Positions 5,992-6,940 of a DNA stretch of 6,940 nucleotides are shown here, one piece after another. The translations under genes were made by a program, and so were the position numbers. The stretch covers positions 1-6,940 of the forward strand of contig JAKASY010000100.1 of the NCBI GenBank assembly GCA_021817625.1. The letters are read 5' to 3'. This stretch comes from Bacillota bacterium. GTDB taxonomy: Bacteria > Bacillota_E > JAJZYS01 > JAILZS01. Numbering within the stretch: the stretch's first letter is position 1; each line of letters begins with the position of its first letter. The notes beneath the pieces were generated by a model. It saw only the letters and a program-made list of their open reading frames with translations, was not told the DNA's origin and did not search any database.

Positions 5992-6837
5992 ATGCGCAGC
6001 GTGCGCTTCGCCGCCGACGGGCGGGTGCGCTCGGGCCGGGCCGAGGGCGAGGGGCGGGGGCTCGTCCTCCTGGACGAGGCCGGGCGCGCCTTCCGACCGG
6101 ACGAGGTGATGTTCCTGCCGCCCGTGGAACCGCGGGCGGTGATCGGCATCGCCCTCAACTACCGCGACCACGCGGCCGAGCTCTCCCTGGCGGAGCCGGA
6201 GGCGCCCGCCCTGTTCCTCAAGCCGCCGCAGAGCCTCATCGGCCACGGCGGCCGCATTCTGTATCCGCAGGGCGCGCAGTACATGCACTACGAGGCGGAG
6301 CTCGCGGTCGTCATCGGCCAGCCGGCGCGCACCGTGGGCGAGGCGGAGGCGCTCTCGCACGTGCGCGGCTACACGATCGCGAACGACGTGACGGTGCGCG
6401 ACTTCGTCCAGAACGTCTTTCGCCCGCCGACGAAGGCCAAGGGCTTTGACACCTTCTGCCCGCTTGGGCCATGGCTGGTGGAGGGGGAGATCGACGATCC
6501 CCAGGACCTCGCCATCCGCACCCTCGTGAACGGACGCGAGGTGCAGCGCGGCTCCACGCGGGACATGGTGCACGGCGTCGCGGCGATGATCGCCTACGTG
6601 AGCGCGTTCGTCACCCTCATGCCGGGCGACGTCCTGCTCACCGGCACGCCCAAGGGAATCTCCTCGATCCACGCGGGAGACCGGGTGCGCATCGAGATCG
6701 ACGGCATCGGCGCGCTCGAGAACCCGGTGGCCGAGGACGTACAAGTTTCCTGGACACGGCCGGGCATCAAGCCCTCTGCCACGCCCCTACGCGGTTGCCA
6801 ACAAGCGGCAGAGAATGGTAATCTTCGCCTGGGGTGA
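5992..6837 (+). CDS. FAA hydrolase family protein, HpaG-like isomerase/decarboxylase, with a foreign-looking C-terminal tail
   Basis: Fumarylacetoacetate-hydrolase-fold enzyme, most like 2-hydroxyhepta-2,4-diene-1,7-dioate isomerase / 5-oxopent-3-ene-1,2,5-tricarboxylate decarboxylase (HpaG), which acts after meta-cleavage of homoprotocatechuate. Residues 1-45 are a small N-terminal domain and about 48-250 the catalytic fold. Visible: IALNYRDHA (53-61), FLKPP (75-79), the metal ligands Glu101 and Glu103 in HYEAELAVVIG and Asp132 in ANDVTVRD, Lys150 in AKGFDTF, and LTGTPKGIS (216-224). The motif LENPV (242-246) is where relatives normally end within a few residues. Here about 31 more residues follow with no family resemblance, and DNA composition drops from about 72% G+C (6541-6600) to about 55% (6841-6900). 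I infer that the natural 3' end was replaced by an insertion; the catalytic core is intact. ATG 5992 follows GGGGG at 5981-5985 and lies 12 bases after the DapA-family stop, so the two form an operon. Other FAH-family activities (ureidoglycolate lyase-like, acylpyruvase) remain possible. Confidence 0.9.
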   Translation: MRSVRFAADGRVRSGRAEGEGRGLVLLDEAGRAFRPDEVMFLPPVEPRAVIGIALNYRDHAAELSLAEPEAPALFLKPPQSLIGHGGRILYPQGAQYMHYEAELAVVIGQPARTVGEAEALSHVRGYTIANDVTVRDFVQNVFRPPTKAKGFDTFCPLGPWLVEGEIDDPQDLAIRTLVNGREVQRGSTRDMVHGVAAMIAYVSAFVTLMPGDVLLTGTPKGISSIHAGDRVRIEIDGIGALENPVAEDVQVSWTRPGIKPSATPLRGCQQAAENGNLRLG

Positions 6838-6940
6838 CCGTGTGGCTCGAGCCATCAAGACCTTGATTCTGCCTCTCTGGGGCACAAACGGCGTGAAGAA
6901 CGCCGCCCTTGAAGCGACGGAGGCGCTCTTCGGTCGGATC
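6738..6940 (+). mobile_element. Probable left end of an insertion sequence (IS200/IS605-like), cut by the window edge
   Basis: Around 6738 the FAH-family homology stops and composition changes. The following DNA contains a small hairpin, GGGC-ATCAA-GCCC (6762-6774), and a second small inverted repeat GTTG/CAAC (6794-6802). A new open frame resembling a TnpB N-terminus then begins. Subterminal hairpins without terminal inverted repeats are typical of IS200/IS605 ends. The exact boundary cannot be fixed from one side, and no right end is visible. Confidence 0.4.
6815..6940 (+). CDS. Partial 5' end of a putative TnpB-like (IS605 OrfB) protein
   Basis: Only the first 42 codons from ATG 6815 are present, open to the window edge. 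The core ARAIKTLILPLWG (11-23), followed by a helix rich in Ala, Leu and Glu (LEATEALFGRI, 32-42), resembles the N-terminal strand and first helix of TnpB-family proteins, the RNA-guided nucleases of IS200/IS605 elements. GTG 6842 is an alternative start (MARAIKTL...) preceded by GGGGTG at 6831-6836. The frame overlaps the last codons of the FAH-family gene in a different phase. With so little sequence this rests on family resemblance and the compositional break, and another transposase type or an unrelated gene is possible. Any guide RNA would lie at the far end of the element, outside the window. Confidence 0.45.
   Translation, partial: MVIFAWGDRVARAIKTLILPLWGTNGVKNAALEATEALFGRI

Overview
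This is a roughly 70% GC bacterial window with ordinary housekeeping and metabolic genes, packed closely except for one gap of about 370 bases. Strong AGGAGG-type ribosome binding sites, GTG/TTG starts, and a thymidylate synthase with a Lactobacillus/Bacillus-type small-domain insertion fit a high-GC, possibly thermophilic, Gram-positive lineage or a relative such as Chloroflexota. This assignment is an inference; nothing in the window settles it.

Layout, left to right. (1) A cytoplasmic S9-family serine peptidase (TolB-like propeller plus alpha/beta hydrolase domain) starts near 182 and ends at 2002. (2) After a short gap holding a strong hairpin comes thymidylate synthase ThyA, best started at the GTG at 2063. 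(3) The only long non-coding stretch (2945 to about 3313) contains two inverted repeats. The second is terminator-like and lies just before a class I SAM-dependent methyltransferase (about 3314-4363). (4) A GNAT acetyltransferase lies convergently on the minus strand (4404-4895). (5) Divergent from it is a two-gene unit: a DapA-family Schiff-base lyase/aldolase (5035-5979) and, 12 bases on, an FAA-hydrolase-family protein resembling 2-hydroxyhepta-2,4-diene-1,7-dioate isomerase / HpaG (5992-6837). Such a pair suggests lower-pathway metabolism of a 2-oxo acid, for example in homoprotocatechuate-type aromatic breakdown. (6) At the right edge base composition drops, the last ~30 residues of the FAH-family protein no longer look like its family, and a new frame opens that resembles the N-terminus of a TnpB-type (IS200/IS605 OrfB) protein. 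I read this as the left end of an insertion sequence that landed in the 3' end of the FAH gene.

I saw no tRNA, rRNA, CRISPR array, phage or defence module. I do not see a convincing new biological system. The points most worth checking are the putative IS junction, the atypical DapA paralogue paired with an HpaG-like protein, and the hairpins at gene boundaries.
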